Assembly: GCA_025454875.1 (NCBI GenBank)
Contig: JALONP010000002.1
Location: 1 to 64,000, forward strand
Direction of reading: 5' to 3'
Source: Bacteroidia bacterium
GTDB taxonomy: Bacteria; Bacteroidota; Bacteroidia; UKL13-3
DNA: 64,000 bases
Numbering within the stretch: the stretch's first letter is position 1; every line of letters starts with the position of its first letter. The translations under genes and the position numbers were made by a program. The notes under the pieces were generated by a model. That model was not told where the DNA came from and made no database searches. It worked only from the letters and a program-made list of their open reading frames with translations. Below are positions 16,698-26,497 of the stretch, one piece after another.

Positions 16698-17201
16698 TTA
16701 CAAAGCTTGTACAAGCGATTTAACAGGCATTTGAATGGTTACTTGAGATCGATTGTAATAAGGCTCTCTAGCCTCGAGTAGGTTTGTTAAAAACGTAGGA
16801 AGCTCATTAGGCGGGACGTTTACCAACAATGGTCTTTTATGGTTAGTACCACCTAAACGTGAACATAAAAAAGCAACTGTTGCTTTTAAATACACTGTTT
16901 TACCAACCTGATTCATCCACTCCATATTATCATAAAAGCAAGGTGTGCCACCTCCTGTTGCAATCACTACATGATCTCGCGAGGCTGTTTCATGCAATAC
17001 GGCTTTCTCCATTTCCCTGAAAAACAGCTCGCCTTCATTTTCAAATAATTCGCTTATCGATGCTCCTGCTTTCATCTCTATTTGCTTATCCAAATCAATA
17101 AATGAATAATGAAGCTGAGATGCCAACTGTTTTCCCAATGATGTTTTGCCAACACTCATCATTCCCACCAAATAAATTCGGTGATTTGAATGGCTTGTCA
17201 T
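16698..17201 (-). CDS. aroK: Shikimate kinase
   Basis: A 167-residue P-loop kinase that phosphorylates shikimate in aromatic amino acid synthesis. Walker A GMMSVGKT is at 13-20; Asp36 and Asp38 (FIDLD), Arg62 (FFRE) and GGG at 83-85 form the shikimate site. The lid arginine lies in HKRPLL. It begins 3 bases after the DoxX-type gene, so the two are probably co-transcribed. Confidence 0.96.
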   Translation of the reverse strand: MTSHSNHRIYLVGMMSVGKTSLGKQLASQLHYSFIDLDKQIEMKAGASISELFENEGELFFREMEKAVLHETASRDHVVIATGGGTPCFYDNMEWMNQVGKTVYLKATVAFLCSRLGGTNHKRPLLVNVPPNELPTFLTNLLEAREPYYNRSQVTIQMPVKSLVQAL

Positions 17202-17204
17202 GGG

Positions 17205-18332
17205 TTACTGCTTTAGGTATTTCTGAAGTGTTTCAAATGATGGAATCGCGTAACTCGACCACTTTTTAATAACCGTATTTCCCTTCATTAAAACAATACC
17301 AGGATTGCTTCGCACAATGGACTTTAATGGCGTTGGGTCCATCAAGTAATATGGATACATTAATTGATGTTCATGACGGTACGCTTCCGCATCTGTTAAC
17401 GAGCTTGCAGTTAAACCCCATACATCATAACCGGCTTGTACAAATGGAGTTGTTAGAGCTTGCAGTTGCTGGCCTGTTCCATTTCGGCTTTCAAGTAAAG
17501 ATAATTGCACTACTATCAATTTATAATTCAATGTATCAGCAAGTAAACTATCGGTATATTCAATACCACCAGAGTCGTATAATTTAAAATCAAAAATTGG
17601 AAGTTTGTATCCTTCTCTAACCAACTTATCCTTGCGATCAACAAACGTATATGTGCTATCTAAGGTAGCCAATTTATCCATTGATACTTCAACTAGCTCT
17701 CCTCCCTTCTGATATAAGAACACCATCTCAAAACTATCTCGCAGTGCTCCTTCCGGATACTTCATCAATGCTTGAATATTGTTTCCAACCTTGTATGGCA
17801 AAAAATCGATTTTGGGCAAAAACATATATGTGTATAATGTGAATGCCGTGGTAACTAACAATGAAATACCGAGTGCAATGGTTTGCAGCCCTTGATTGAA
17901 AAGTGGCTTTATGTATTGATGGCCATAAAAAATAATTAAAATAAAAACAAGTAAAACCAAATCTTTGATGAATGATTGAACCGGTTTAAGTTTCACAGCA
18001 TCTCCAAAACAACCACAATCTGTTACCTTGTGCGTAATAGCTGAGTAGCCCGTAAGCAAGGTGAAAAACACAATCATTATTAACAGTAACCATGCATTGG
18101 CTCTGGCATATGCGCCAATAAGCAAAGCAATACCTACACAAATTTCAACAATGCAAATAAGCATTGCCATAGCAACTGCATAAGGTACAAAAATGGGCAT
18201 GTGAAACACCTCGAAATATTCGACAAGCTTATATGAAAAACCAATGGTATCATTTGCCTTTATAAAACCCGACAAAATGAATAATACGCCCACTAAAACC
18301 CGACTAATTTGTACAATCACTTTCATAACCAT
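17205..18332 (-). CDS. BT_3928-type DoxX/MauE family membrane protein
   Basis: A 375-residue protein. The N-terminal 150 residues hold four hydrophobic helices of the DoxX/MauE type, with KANDTIGFSYKLVEYF after the first and the cysteine pair TDCGCFGDAVKL near 105-116, as in the BT_3928 group. A fifth helix at about 150-170 is followed by a soluble, probably periplasmic domain. A redox role is suggested by the family and the cysteines, but is not proven. It sits between the DUF1599 gene (21 bases upstream) and aroK. Confidence 0.85.
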   Translation of the reverse strand: MVMKVIVQISRVLVGVLFILSGFIKANDTIGFSYKLVEYFEVFHMPIFVPYAVAMAMLICIVEICVGIALLIGAYARANAWLLLIMIVFFTLLTGYSAITHKVTDCGCFGDAVKLKPVQSFIKDLVLLVFILIIFYGHQYIKPLFNQGLQTIALGISLLVTTAFTLYTYMFLPKIDFLPYKVGNNIQALMKYPEGALRDSFEMVFLYQKGGELVEVSMDKLATLDSTYTFVDRKDKLVREGYKLPIFDFKLYDSGGIEYTDSLLADTLNYKLIVVQLSLLESRNGTGQQLQALTTPFVQAGYDVWGLTASSLTDAEAYRHEHQLMYPYYLMDPTPLKSIVRSNPGIVLMKGNTVIKKWSSYAIPSFETLQKYLKQ

Positions 18333-18353
18333 TCTATCAATATAATAAATAAA

Positions 18354-18905
18354 CTAATTTTTTGTTGTTTCGGATAAACGGATGAGTGCAAACACCGCAT
18401 AGTTAATCATGTCTTGTAAATTTGCATCAATCCCTTCACTGATTAAAGTATTACCTTTATTGTCTTCAATTTGTTTGATACGCAATAATCTTACCAGCAA
18501 AATATCGGTAAACGAGCTCACGCGCATCTCTCGCCACACTTCACCATAGTCGTGGTTTTTTTTCATCATCAACGCCTTGGTATCTGCTATCAATTGGTCA
18601 TACAACTCGGTTAGCTTATCAATTGGTAAATCAAGTTCTGCAATATCTTTGTATGCAATTTGGATAAGACCCATTACGCAATAGTTTACTATCCCGATGT
18701 ATTCGCTTTGAACATCATCACCAATTTGTTGAACACCATTTTCTTCAATATTCCGAATACGTTGTGCTTTGATGTAAAGCTGATCTGTGATGGTGGTTAG
18801 GCGCATGATTCGCCAAGAGGTTCCATAATCTTTATTTTTAGCTAAAAACAATTGTCTGCATGTAGCAATGGCAGCATCAAATTGCAACGAAGTTTGATTA
18901 ATCAA
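18354..18905 (-). CDS. DUF1599 (nucleotide modification associated domain 1) protein
   Basis: A 183-residue protein made of two related halves: KNKDYGTSWRIMR (about 23-35) and KNHDYGEVWREMR (about 115-127), each followed by a similar helical segment ending in an Asn-Tyr-hydrophobic helix. This is the duplicated DUF1599 layout. The frame starts with TTG at 18905; the next ATG would cut into the first domain and a stop lies just upstream, so TTG is the likely start. The activity is unknown. Confidence 0.85.
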   Translation of the reverse strand: MINQTSLQFDAAIATCRQLFLAKNKDYGTSWRIMRLTTITDQLYIKAQRIRNIEENGVQQIGDDVQSEYIGIVNYCVMGLIQIAYKDIAELDLPIDKLTELYDQLIADTKALMMKKNHDYGEVWREMRVSSFTDILLVRLLRIKQIEDNKGNTLISEGIDANLQDMINYAVFALIRLSETTKN

Positions 18906-18940
18906 AATGGTTCTGTTTATTTGTTAACCTTACAAAAATA

Positions 18941-19816
18941 ATGGAGCATCTGAAATTGCAAACCTTACAGCCAAAAATAACTTTATCGAGCCATGGGCGT
19001 TTGCTGGTATTAGATAAACCAGTGGTGATGGGTATTTTAAACCTTACCCCCGATTCGTTTTATGACGGAGGCAAGCATCAAAAAGAGGTTGATGCTTTAA
19101 AAAAAACAGAGGAACTACTCAAAGATGGGGCTACCATCATTGATATTGGGGCTTATTCAAGCAGACCCGGTGCTACCCATATTTCTGCAGAAGAGGAAAT
19201 GCAACGGTTATTACCAATTGTTATTGCCATCCACGCTCGTTTTCCGAATGCTTGGTTATCGATAGATACGTTTAGAAGCACGATTGCCAGAGCTGCAATT
19301 GATGCTGGGGCGCATATGATAAATGATATTTCGAGTGGAGATGACGACCCCAACATGATGCAAACCGTTGCTGAATTGAAAGTGCCTTATGCGATGATGC
19401 ACAAACAAGGTACTCCACAAACCATGCAACAACATCCAACTTATGAAAATGTTACACTTGATATTTTACAATATTTTACCGAAAAAATAAACCATGCCAG
19501 AGCGCTAGGCATTGTTGACTTGTGCATCGATCCAGGATTTGGTTTTGGCAAAACATTGGACCATAATTATACTTTGCTTCGTAACCTTGGAGATTTTGCC
19601 ATATTTGAATTACCAATTATCGCAGGTATTTCACGAAAAAAAATGGTTCAGGTGGTAACTGGCACCCAATCACAAACGGCATTAAATGCCACTACGGCTG
19701 CCCATACCATAGCACTATTAAATGGGGCGCACATTTTACGTGCACATGATGTAAAAGAAGCTGTTGAATGTATTAACATTGTAAACGCAACTTATGGAAC
19801 TATTCGAACTGTATGA
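18941..19816 (+). CDS. folP: Dihydropteroate synthase
   Basis: A 291-residue TIM-barrel enzyme joining 6-hydroxymethyl-dihydropterin pyrophosphate and p-aminobenzoate in folate synthesis. GILNLTPDSFYDGG at 31-44, DIGAYSSRPGA near 68-78, IDPGFGFGKT and the late GISRKK and RAHDV segments are the standard motifs. Its last 23 bases overlap cdaA in another frame, implying translational coupling. It diverges from the DUF1599 gene 35 bases away. Confidence 0.96.
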   Translation: MEHLKLQTLQPKITLSSHGRLLVLDKPVVMGILNLTPDSFYDGGKHQKEVDALKKTEELLKDGATIIDIGAYSSRPGATHISAEEEMQRLLPIVIAIHARFPNAWLSIDTFRSTIARAAIDAGAHMINDISSGDDDPNMMQTVAELKVPYAMMHKQGTPQTMQQHPTYENVTLDILQYFTEKINHARALGIVDLCIDPGFGFGKTLDHNYTLLRNLGDFAIFELPIIAGISRKKMVQVVTGTQSQTALNATTAAHTIALLNGAHILRAHDVKEAVECINIVNATYGTIRTV

Positions 19817-20612
19817 TTTTAAATTTACACTGATCCATGTAATCGATGTATTGCTCGTTGCTGGCATTTTACATCAATTATACCGATTGTTAAAAGGCAG
19901 CTTGGCGTTTAGCATGCTAATCGGACTAATTACCATTTATGTTTTTTGGTTGTTGGTTCGATACTTTAACATGCCAATGCTTGAGACAATATTAGGAGAA
20001 GTAACCAAATTTGGTTTTCTAGCTATCATCATCATCTTCCAACAAGAAATCAGAAAATTTTTGCTGTTACTAGGTAAAATTAGTTTCCTAGGCGATAATA
20101 AATCACTAACACGTTTTCTGCCTTGGAATTGGAAGATTGAAAAAAGCTTTCACACCAATTTTGAAGAAATAGTTGATGCCGCTGATTTTTTAGCAGAAAC
20201 TAGGCAAGGTGCAATTATGGTTTTTCCAAAAACTTCTGAAATGAAATTTATTGGCTCAAGCGGTGAAGTGCTCGAGTCCAATATTACCAAACGTTTGCTC
20301 ATTAGCATTTTTAACAAAAACAGCCCGCTGCACGATGGCGCGGTGATTATTGCAAATAGTAAAATAAAGGCAGCCAATGCCGTATTACCTGTAAGTGAAA
20401 ATCCTGAAATTTTAAACAAGTACGGCCTAAGGCACCTATCAGCCATCGGTATTACTGAACAAACAGATGCAATTGTACTTGTTGTATCAGAGGAAAAAGG
20501 CAGTATGGCTCTTGCCAAAGAAGGCAAAATGATTGAAGGCCTTTCTAAAAATCAGATTATCGATTTTTTAAACAAAGAGTTCATCAATGATATGGTAAGC
20601 GTGGGTAGTTAA
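19794..20612 (+). CDS. cdaA: Diadenylate cyclase CdaA
   Basis: A 272-residue membrane enzyme that makes cyclic di-AMP from two ATP. Three N-terminal hydrophobic helices (to about residue 90) precede the DAC domain, where the catalytic DGA is at 181-183 and RHLSA at 213-217. The usual partner CdaR is not adjacent; here it overlaps folP by 23 bases. The product is a second messenger for potassium and turgor control in other bacteria. Confidence 0.95.
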   Translation: MELFELYDFKFTLIHVIDVLLVAGILHQLYRLLKGSLAFSMLIGLITIYVFWLLVRYFNMPMLETILGEVTKFGFLAIIIIFQQEIRKFLLLLGKISFLGDNKSLTRFLPWNWKIEKSFHTNFEEIVDAADFLAETRQGAIMVFPKTSEMKFIGSSGEVLESNITKRLLISIFNKNSPLHDGAVIIANSKIKAANAVLPVSENPEILNKYGLRHLSAIGITEQTDAIVLVVSEEKGSMALAKEGKMIEGLSKNQIIDFLNKEFINDMVSVGS

Positions 20613-20717
20613 GCAACTGATTAAAAGGTTGCCGGTTTAATAAAAATTTACAGTATGCTTAACAACTCTTGAATACTCTGCTATTTAAAATGCAGGTAAT
20701 TCCAAACACTAAATACA

Positions 20718-21230
20718 CTAAGGCTTAACTGCTACTGTTGAATCACTCTTCTCAAATTCTGCAAAAATTTGCTCTGGCGTTTTACCCATGTTTTTGAGTG
20801 AAAGTTCGGCATCTTCCTTTAAATCGCTGTTAGGATATTTTTCAATAAATCGTTTATAAGCGGCTCTGGCTGCAGCAAAATTGAGCATGCTGTTTTCATA
20901 TACATAAGCTTGCAAAAACAACGACTCCTCTGCAATTTTATTTTTTGGATACTCATCAATTACGCGTTGAAAAAGGGTAATGGCTTCATCGTGACTTCCT
21001 GTAACATTGCACCGTTGGCCTGCCTTAAACAAAAACTCAGCAGCCAACTCATCATCGGGATACTTATTTGCAAAATCAATATATGCAGCCTTTACTTTCT
21101 CAAGATGTTCCTTGCTCATTAAACTATCTGCATTTTCGAGTTCTTTGATATTTGCCAAGGCCTTTTCTTTTGGCGATTGGCAAGCTGCAATGATGATTGC
21201 AGCTAAAAAAAGTGTGATTGTCTTATTCAT
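20718..21230 (-). CDS. Tetratricopeptide repeat lipoprotein
   Basis: A 170-residue lipoprotein with lipobox cysteine at residue 17. After a charged linker it carries TPR-like helical pairs with F..ANKYPDDELAAEFLF, LFQRVIDEYPKNKIAEE and AYKRFIEKYPNSDLKED, the spacing seen in BamD/YbgF-type repeats. It is much shorter than BamD. It probably binds a partner in the periplasm; the partner is unknown. Confidence 0.8.
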   Translation of the reverse strand: MNKTITLFLAAIIIAACQSPKEKALANIKELENADSLMSKEHLEKVKAAYIDFANKYPDDELAAEFLFKAGQRCNVTGSHDEAITLFQRVIDEYPKNKIAEESLFLQAYVYENSMLNFAAARAAYKRFIEKYPNSDLKEDAELSLKNMGKTPEQIFAEFEKSDSTVAVKP

Positions 21231-21328
21231 AGATGACGCGATGGTTTTGCGATGTTACATTTTTCCTACTTTAAAACCAGCATGTGAGCATTGGCAATGT
21301 TAAATTTATTTCTCCGACCTATTGGAAA

Positions 21329-21691
21329 CTAATATTGCCCTGTTCGCAACATAACCAGTGTGCAAGCTTCTACGGGTTCAATTCCATTTTGTTTGAGCAA
21401 TGTTTGTAACTCTTCGTTTTCGGTGCCTGGATTAAACACTACCCTTTTGGGTTTTTGGTTAACCATATATTGGTAATATTCCTTTTGGTTAGCTGGACCT
21501 AAATAAAGCGTGATTGTATCAAAGTCAGAATCAGTTGGCAATTCATTGACAATGGGGTGGCCATTAACATCCCCTTTTTTGATGCCAAAAGCCACAACCG
21601 CGTGCTTGTATTCATTAAGCATAGCGGTAGCTTTAAATCCGTAGCGTTCTGGGTTTGGCGATGCGCCTAATACCAATGTTTTTTTACTCAT
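21329..21691 (-). CDS. CoA-binding domain protein (YccU type)
   Basis: A 120-residue single Rossmann-like domain. TLVLGASPNPERYG at 5-18 is the CoA_binding_2 start; later VVFNPGTENEEL and the C-terminal CTLVML match small YccU-type proteins. Function in the cell unknown. Confidence 0.85.
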   Translation of the reverse strand: MSKKTLVLGASPNPERYGFKATAMLNEYKHAVVAFGIKKGDVNGHPIVNELPTDSDFDTITLYLGPANQKEYYQYMVNQKPKRVVFNPGTENEELQTLLKQNGIEPVEACTLVMLRTGQY

Positions 21692-21757
21692 AAACTCACA
21701 ACAAAGCTACACGAAAAATTGTTACCAGCACTCCTGCATTTTTCAACCCTATTTTGC

Positions 21758-21765
21758 TATTTTCG
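21758..21765 (+). promoter_or_regulatory. Possible -7 box of the pheT cluster
   Basis: TATTTTCG lies 36 bases before the pheT ATG and is one mismatch from TAnnTTTG. No TTG is found at the -33 position. Confidence 0.35.
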
Positions 21766-21801
21766 TCCGCTGTTGTATTAACTAAGCACTCCACGCAAAA
21801 C

Positions 21802-24210
21802 ATGAAAATAGCTTACAATTGGTTACTTGAACTTATAAAAATGGATAAATCCCCTGCCCAAATTGCAGAAATTTTAACAGGAACAGGGCTTGAGGTAGAA
21901 TCGATTGAATCATTTGAATCAATTAAAGGAGCACTAAAAGGAATTGTTGTTGGAGAAGTATTGACCTGCGAAAAACATCCCAATGCTGACAAGTTGCGCA
22001 TTACTACTGTTAATATAGGTACCGGCTCTCCATTACAAATTGTATGCGGAGCACCCAATGTAGCTGTTGGCCAAAAAGTATTAGTAGCTACAGTTGGCAG
22101 CAAAATTTATCCTACCCAAGGCGAGCCATTTACTATTAATAAAAGCAAGATTAGAGGTGAAGTAAGCGAAGGAATGATTTGCGCAGAAGATGAGTTGGGC
22201 TTGGGCGAGAGCCATGCAGGCATTATGGTATTACCGATAGATTGTGAAGTGGGAAAAAATGCAAACACCTATTTCCCTACCTACTCTGACTACACAATCG
22301 AAATTGGCCTAACCGCCAACAGAGGTGATGCTGCTTCGCATTTGGGCGTTGCAAGAGACTTAAGAGCCGTAACAGGTATTCCCATTCAACTTCCCGAAAT
22401 ATCTTCACAAATTCCAGACACTGTTTGCCCAATCACCATCACATTAAATGATACGGATTGCAAACGTTATGCTGGCTTAGTAATTGAAGGGGTAATGGTA
22501 AAACCATCTCCTAGTTGGTTGCAGAATAAGCTCAAAACAATTGGATTAAATCCGATTAACAATATTGTAGATGCAACCAATTATGTTCTGCACACGTTGG
22601 GTCAACCGTTGCATGCTTTTGATTTGGCTAAAATAAGTGGCCAATCCATTATTGTGCAAAAAGCTGCTAAAGGAACACGTTTTGTAACTTTAGATAAGGT
22701 AGAACGTACCTTACTTGGGCACGAACTTATGATATGCGATTCCCAAAAACCATTGGCAATTGCGGGAGTATTTGGTGGCTTGGACTCTGGAATAACTGAG
22801 AATACCAGCGCTATTTTTGTTGAGAGCGCCTATTTTGATGCGGCCTCTATTCGAAAAACGGCAAAGGCTCACGGATTAAGTACGGATGCTTCGTTTAGGT
22901 ATGAAAGAGGCACAGATCCCGAAATGGTTGTATATGCACTAAAATTAGTGGCTCAACTCATTGTATCGCTTTCAGGTGGAAGTATCACGTCAGGTATTTC
23001 TGATATTTACCCAACACCCATCGCCCCAATTAATCTTCCATTTTCGGTTCAGCGTTTTACCAAATTAATTGGTCAAGATATTCCACTCGAAACAATCAAA
23101 ACCATCTTAACCAACTTAGATATTCAGGTTAAAGAAGATTCGACTGCCGATTTATTAAATTTGGTCATTCCTGCATATCGAAGTGACGTAACCAGAGAAG
23201 CGGATATTGCGGAGGAAATACTGCGGATTTACGGCTTAAACCAAATAGCCATTCCTGCTCAAGTAAAATCAAGTGTAACACCAACTGCTGACGATTTTAA
23301 TTACCAACTCCGAAACCGTGCAGCAAACTTTTTAAGCAACTCAGGATTTTACGAGCTTGTATCAAACTCCTTAAGCAAATCGGCCTATTACACTGATATT
23401 GAACAATCACAAACTGTTGTGTTGCGCAACCCATTGAGTCAAGATTTGGATACACTCCGGTTTGATATGTTGTATAGTGGATTGGAAACACTCCAGTATA
23501 ACCACAACCGAAAAGTGCAACATATGAAGTGTTTTGAGCTCGGTTATACGTATCAAAAAATAGGTGATAAATTCACTGAAACACCACATTTGACGCTTTG
23601 GATGTATGGGAACCACCGAATTGCCAATTGGAACACTGCAGCAGAACCAATGGCGTTTCACAACCTCAAGGCAGTTGTGTTAAAATTGCTTAAACATTTG
23701 GGCATACCTGAAAAATTGGATATTGATTACGATGCTACCCACAAACATTTATACCAAGCTGTTAGCATTTCTAAAAGCAAGCACGAACTTGTAACCTTTG
23801 GAATCGTTAAGCCAGAAATTGCGGAACACTTTGATCTGAATGATCCGGTTTTTGTTGCCGATTTTAATTGGAGTTCTATTAGGAAGACGGTAGCTGAAAA
23901 GCAGCTAAAATTCAAACCCATCTCCGCTTACCCGCACGTTCGAAGAGATTTAGCCTTGTTAATTGAAGAGCATGTGAGTTATGCCCAAATTGAAAAAATA
24001 GCCTACAAAACGGTTCCAAATAAATTACAATCAATGGACGCATTTGATGTGTATCAAGGAGACAAAATCCAATCAGGTAAAAAATCATATGCAATCTCTT
24101 TTGTATTGCAAGACAATGAAAAAACTTTAACTGATGCGGAAATAGACCAAACAATGTCGGCCTTGATTCATGCATTTGAAAAAGAACTCGGAGCTACCTT
24201 ACGTGCTTAA
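21802..24210 (+). CDS. pheT: Phenylalanyl-tRNA synthetase beta subunit
   Basis: An 802-residue subunit charging tRNA-Phe with PheS. In order: the N-terminal MKIAYNWLLELI, an OB tRNA-binding domain (about 40-155, HPNADKLRITTV), the B3/B4 editing domain, B5, the catalytic-like core and a C-terminal FDX-ACB domain starting near ISAYPHVRRDLALL. The start at 21802 removes a non-conserved extension. The pheS gene is not in the window. The downstream genes follow closely (3, 7 and 55 bases), giving a likely operon. Confidence 0.97.
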   Translation: MKIAYNWLLELIKMDKSPAQIAEILTGTGLEVESIESFESIKGALKGIVVGEVLTCEKHPNADKLRITTVNIGTGSPLQIVCGAPNVAVGQKVLVATVGSKIYPTQGEPFTINKSKIRGEVSEGMICAEDELGLGESHAGIMVLPIDCEVGKNANTYFPTYSDYTIEIGLTANRGDAASHLGVARDLRAVTGIPIQLPEISSQIPDTVCPITITLNDTDCKRYAGLVIEGVMVKPSPSWLQNKLKTIGLNPINNIVDATNYVLHTLGQPLHAFDLAKISGQSIIVQKAAKGTRFVTLDKVERTLLGHELMICDSQKPLAIAGVFGGLDSGITENTSAIFVESAYFDAASIRKTAKAHGLSTDASFRYERGTDPEMVVYALKLVAQLIVSLSGGSITSGISDIYPTPIAPINLPFSVQRFTKLIGQDIPLETIKTILTNLDIQVKEDSTADLLNLVIPAYRSDVTREADIAEEILRIYGLNQIAIPAQVKSSVTPTADDFNYQLRNRAANFLSNSGFYELVSNSLSKSAYYTDIEQSQTVVLRNPLSQDLDTLRFDMLYSGLETLQYNHNRKVQHMKCFELGYTYQKIGDKFTETPHLTLWMYGNHRIANWNTAAEPMAFHNLKAVVLKLLKHLGIPEKLDIDYDATHKHLYQAVSISKSKHELVTFGIVKPEIAEHFDLNDPVFVADFNWSSIRKTVAEKQLKFKPISAYPHVRRDLALLIEEHVSYAQIEKIAYKTVPNKLQSMDAFDVYQGDKIQSGKKSYAISFVLQDNEKTLTDAEIDQTMSALIHAFEKELGATLRA

Positions 24211-24213
24211 ACA

Positions 24214-24504
24214 ATGGAAACACTTCCAATTATAGCCAGTGAAATTAAAGTAAAGGTTGTTAAACTCTTACAAACCGTAGCTGAGTTGCAAACACGTTGT
24301 GAACAGCTTGAAATGGAAGTGAAAAACTTGAAAGTTGACCTTGAAACCCAAAAAAATAGCAATAAGTCATTACAAGAAACCAATAAAATGCGTAACATTG
24401 CTGAAATACTCGCTCAATCAAAAGATAGGCTTGAGCTGCAACATGCAGTGAATCAGCAAATCAAAATAATTGACGAGTGTTTAAGGTTATTAAGTAACAA
24501 ATAG
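24214..24504 (+). CDS. Small coiled-coil protein upstream of zapA
   Basis: A 96-residue protein, almost entirely charged heptad helix from about residue 15 to 60 (for example ELQTRCEQLEMEVKNLKVDL), with no signal peptide. It lies 3 bases after pheT and 7 before zapA. Its size, coiled coil and position next to zapA suggest a ZapB-like division factor, but this is inference from context; the sequence itself shows only a coiled coil. Confidence 0.75.
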   Translation: METLPIIASEIKVKVVKLLQTVAELQTRCEQLEMEVKNLKVDLETQKNSNKSLQETNKMRNIAEILAQSKDRLELQHAVNQQIKIIDECLRLLSNK

Positions 24505-24511
24505 CGCAACG

Positions 24512-24799
24512 TTGGACGAATTATCCATCAAAGTGAATATAGCCGATCGGTTTTACCCGTTGAATATTAATCCACAACAGGAAGAACTCGTTCGGAAAGC
24601 TGCAAAGCTTATCAATGACAAATTGAAATTGTATGAAAAACAATTTTCAGTTCGAGATAAGCAGGATATTCTCTCGATGTGTGCCCTTGAGTTGGCCACC
24701 GAGTTGCTTCAGCTTAACAGCAAACCACTAATTGAAGATAATGGATTGTCTGACGAGTTGAAGGTTATTCAACAATTGCTTAAACACGTTCGTGTTTAA
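24512..24799 (+). CDS. zapA: Cell division protein ZapA
   Basis: A 95-residue FtsZ-ring associated protein. [15 protein letters not shown] at 5-19 forms the N-terminal domain, followed by the coiled-coil helix. The frame begins with TTG at 24512, giving the expected N-terminus. It sits between the coiled-coil gene and rny. ZapA crosslinks FtsZ filaments; its neighbour may be its partner. Confidence 0.9.
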   Translation: MDELSIKVNIADRFYPLNINPQQEELVRKAAKLINDKLKLYEKQFSVRDKQDILSMCALELATELLQLNSKPLIEDNGLSDELKVIQQLLKHVRV

Positions 24800-24854
24800 C
24801 TGTTACATTTTAGCCTCTTTTTTATTTATTCACCAAACCGCACAAATTAGGTTT

Positions 24855-26396
24855 ATGGAAATTTATTTAGTAGTCATTATTGCAATGGTTGCCCTTGGGG
24901 CAGGAGCAGGCCTGATGTATTTTATCTCTCAAAACTTATTGGCATCTAAAGCCGCTCAAATTGTAAAAGAAGCCGAATCAAAAGCCGAGGTTATTAAAAA
25001 AGACCGAATGCTTGAGGCAAAAGAAAAGTTTATTCAATTAAAAGCGGAACATGAAAAAGAAGTGGCTCAACGCAATCAACAATTGCTAACTGCAGAAAAC
25101 AAAGCCAAGCAAAAAGAACAATCGCTTAACCAAAAAATTGAACAAACCCAACGTAAAGATGCCGAACTCGAAAACATCAGGGCAAGTTTAACCAAACAAC
25201 AAGAAGCGTTAAAGCTGAAAAAAGAAGAGCTTGAAAAAGCCCATCAAAACCAAGTTAAACAACTTGAAAAAATTGCTGGGTTAACCGCCTCTGAAGCCAA
25301 ATCACAATTGGTAGAAGCCCTTACGGAAGAGGCGCGCACCGAAGCAATGAGTAAGGTAAAAGATTTAGTAGATGAAGCCAAGCTAACTGCAAACAAAGAA
25401 GCAAAAAAAATCATCCTGAGTTCTATCCAACGCTCAGCTGCTGAACATGCCATCGAAAATTCTGTTTCGGTATTTAACATCGAAAATGATGAAATGAAAG
25501 GGCGTATTATTGGACGTGAAGGCCGTAATATTCGTGCTTTGGAAGCTGCAACCGGTGTTGAAATTATTGTAGATGATACGCCCGAAGCGATTATATTATC
25601 TTGCTTTGACCCAATCAGAAGAGAAATTGCACGTTTATCATTGCACCGCTTGGTTCAAGACGGCCGAATTCATCCAGCTCGTATCGAAGAAGTTGTTGCC
25701 AAAACAAGAAAACAACTGGAAGAAGAGGTTGTTGAAATTGGTGAACGTACTTGTATTGATTTGGGAATTCATGGATTGCACCCTGAATTGATTCGCATGG
25801 TTGGTAGAATGCGCTACCGCTCAAGTTATGGACAAAACTTGCTCCAACACAGCAGAGAGGTAGCTAACTTGTGTGCCACCATGGCGGCTGAACTAGGTTT
25901 GAATGTGAAATTGGCTAAACGTGCTGGCTTGTTACATGATATTGGCAAGGTACCTGATGATGATCCAGAAACTCCGCACGCTCTGTTAGGAATGAAGTTA
26001 GCGGAAAAGTATAAAGAAAATTGGGAGGTTGTAAATGCCATTGGTGCCCACCACGATGAAATTGAAATGACCTCATTGCTTTCACCAATTATCCAAGCTT
26101 GTGATGCTATCTCTGGTTCACGCCCTGGTGCTCGAAGAGAAGACACCGAGAATTATATGAAACGCTTAAAAGATTTGGAAGGAATGGCCTTGAGCTATGG
26201 TGGTGTGGAAAAAGCTTATGCGATTCAAGCAGGAAGAGAGTTGCGTGTGATTGTTGAATCAGAAAAAGTGACCGATGACCAAGCAGATATTTTATCTGTT
26301 GACCTTTCGCAACGGATTCAAAAAGAAATGACTTATCCGGGGCAAATCAAAATTACCGTTATACGAGAAAAAAGAGCAGTTAACTATGCTAAATAA
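24855..26396 (+). CDS. rny: Ribonuclease Y
   Basis: A 513-residue membrane-anchored endoribonuclease that starts mRNA decay. An N-terminal hydrophobic helix (about 3-24) is followed by a long coiled coil (about 30-190), a KH domain with [12 protein letters not shown] at 216-227, and an HD domain with the metal pair His361-Asp362 in LLHDIGK. The start at 24855 places the helix at the N-terminus. A strong terminator follows. Confidence 0.96.
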   Translation: MEIYLVVIIAMVALGAGAGLMYFISQNLLASKAAQIVKEAESKAEVIKKDRMLEAKEKFIQLKAEHEKEVAQRNQQLLTAENKAKQKEQSLNQKIEQTQRKDAELENIRASLTKQQEALKLKKEELEKAHQNQVKQLEKIAGLTASEAKSQLVEALTEEARTEAMSKVKDLVDEAKLTANKEAKKIILSSIQRSAAEHAIENSVSVFNIENDEMKGRIIGREGRNIRALEAATGVEIIVDDTPEAIILSCFDPIRREIARLSLHRLVQDGRIHPARIEEVVAKTRKQLEEEVVEIGERTCIDLGIHGLHPELIRMVGRMRYRSSYGQNLLQHSREVANLCATMAAELGLNVKLAKRAGLLHDIGKVPDDDPETPHALLGMKLAEKYKENWEVVNAIGAHHDEIEMTSLLSPIIQACDAISGSRPGARREDTENYMKRLKDLEGMALSYGGVEKAYAIQAGRELRVIVESEKVTDDQADILSVDLSQRIQKEMTYPGQIKITVIREKRAVNYAK

Positions 26397-26412
26397 TCGA
26401 TAATCATTCTCT

Positions 26413-26442
26413 AAAAAGGTTGGCCGTGAGTCAACCTTTTTT
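26413..26442 (+). terminator. Rho-independent terminator after rny
   Basis: A 10-bp perfect stem (AAAAAGGTTG / CAACCTTTTT) with a 9-base loop, then Ts, 17 bases past the rny stop. Confidence 0.88.
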
Positions 26443-26497
26443 GTTATTGCACTTTTGAAAAATTGTTTGTTACTTGTGAAAACTAATTTAACAAACT

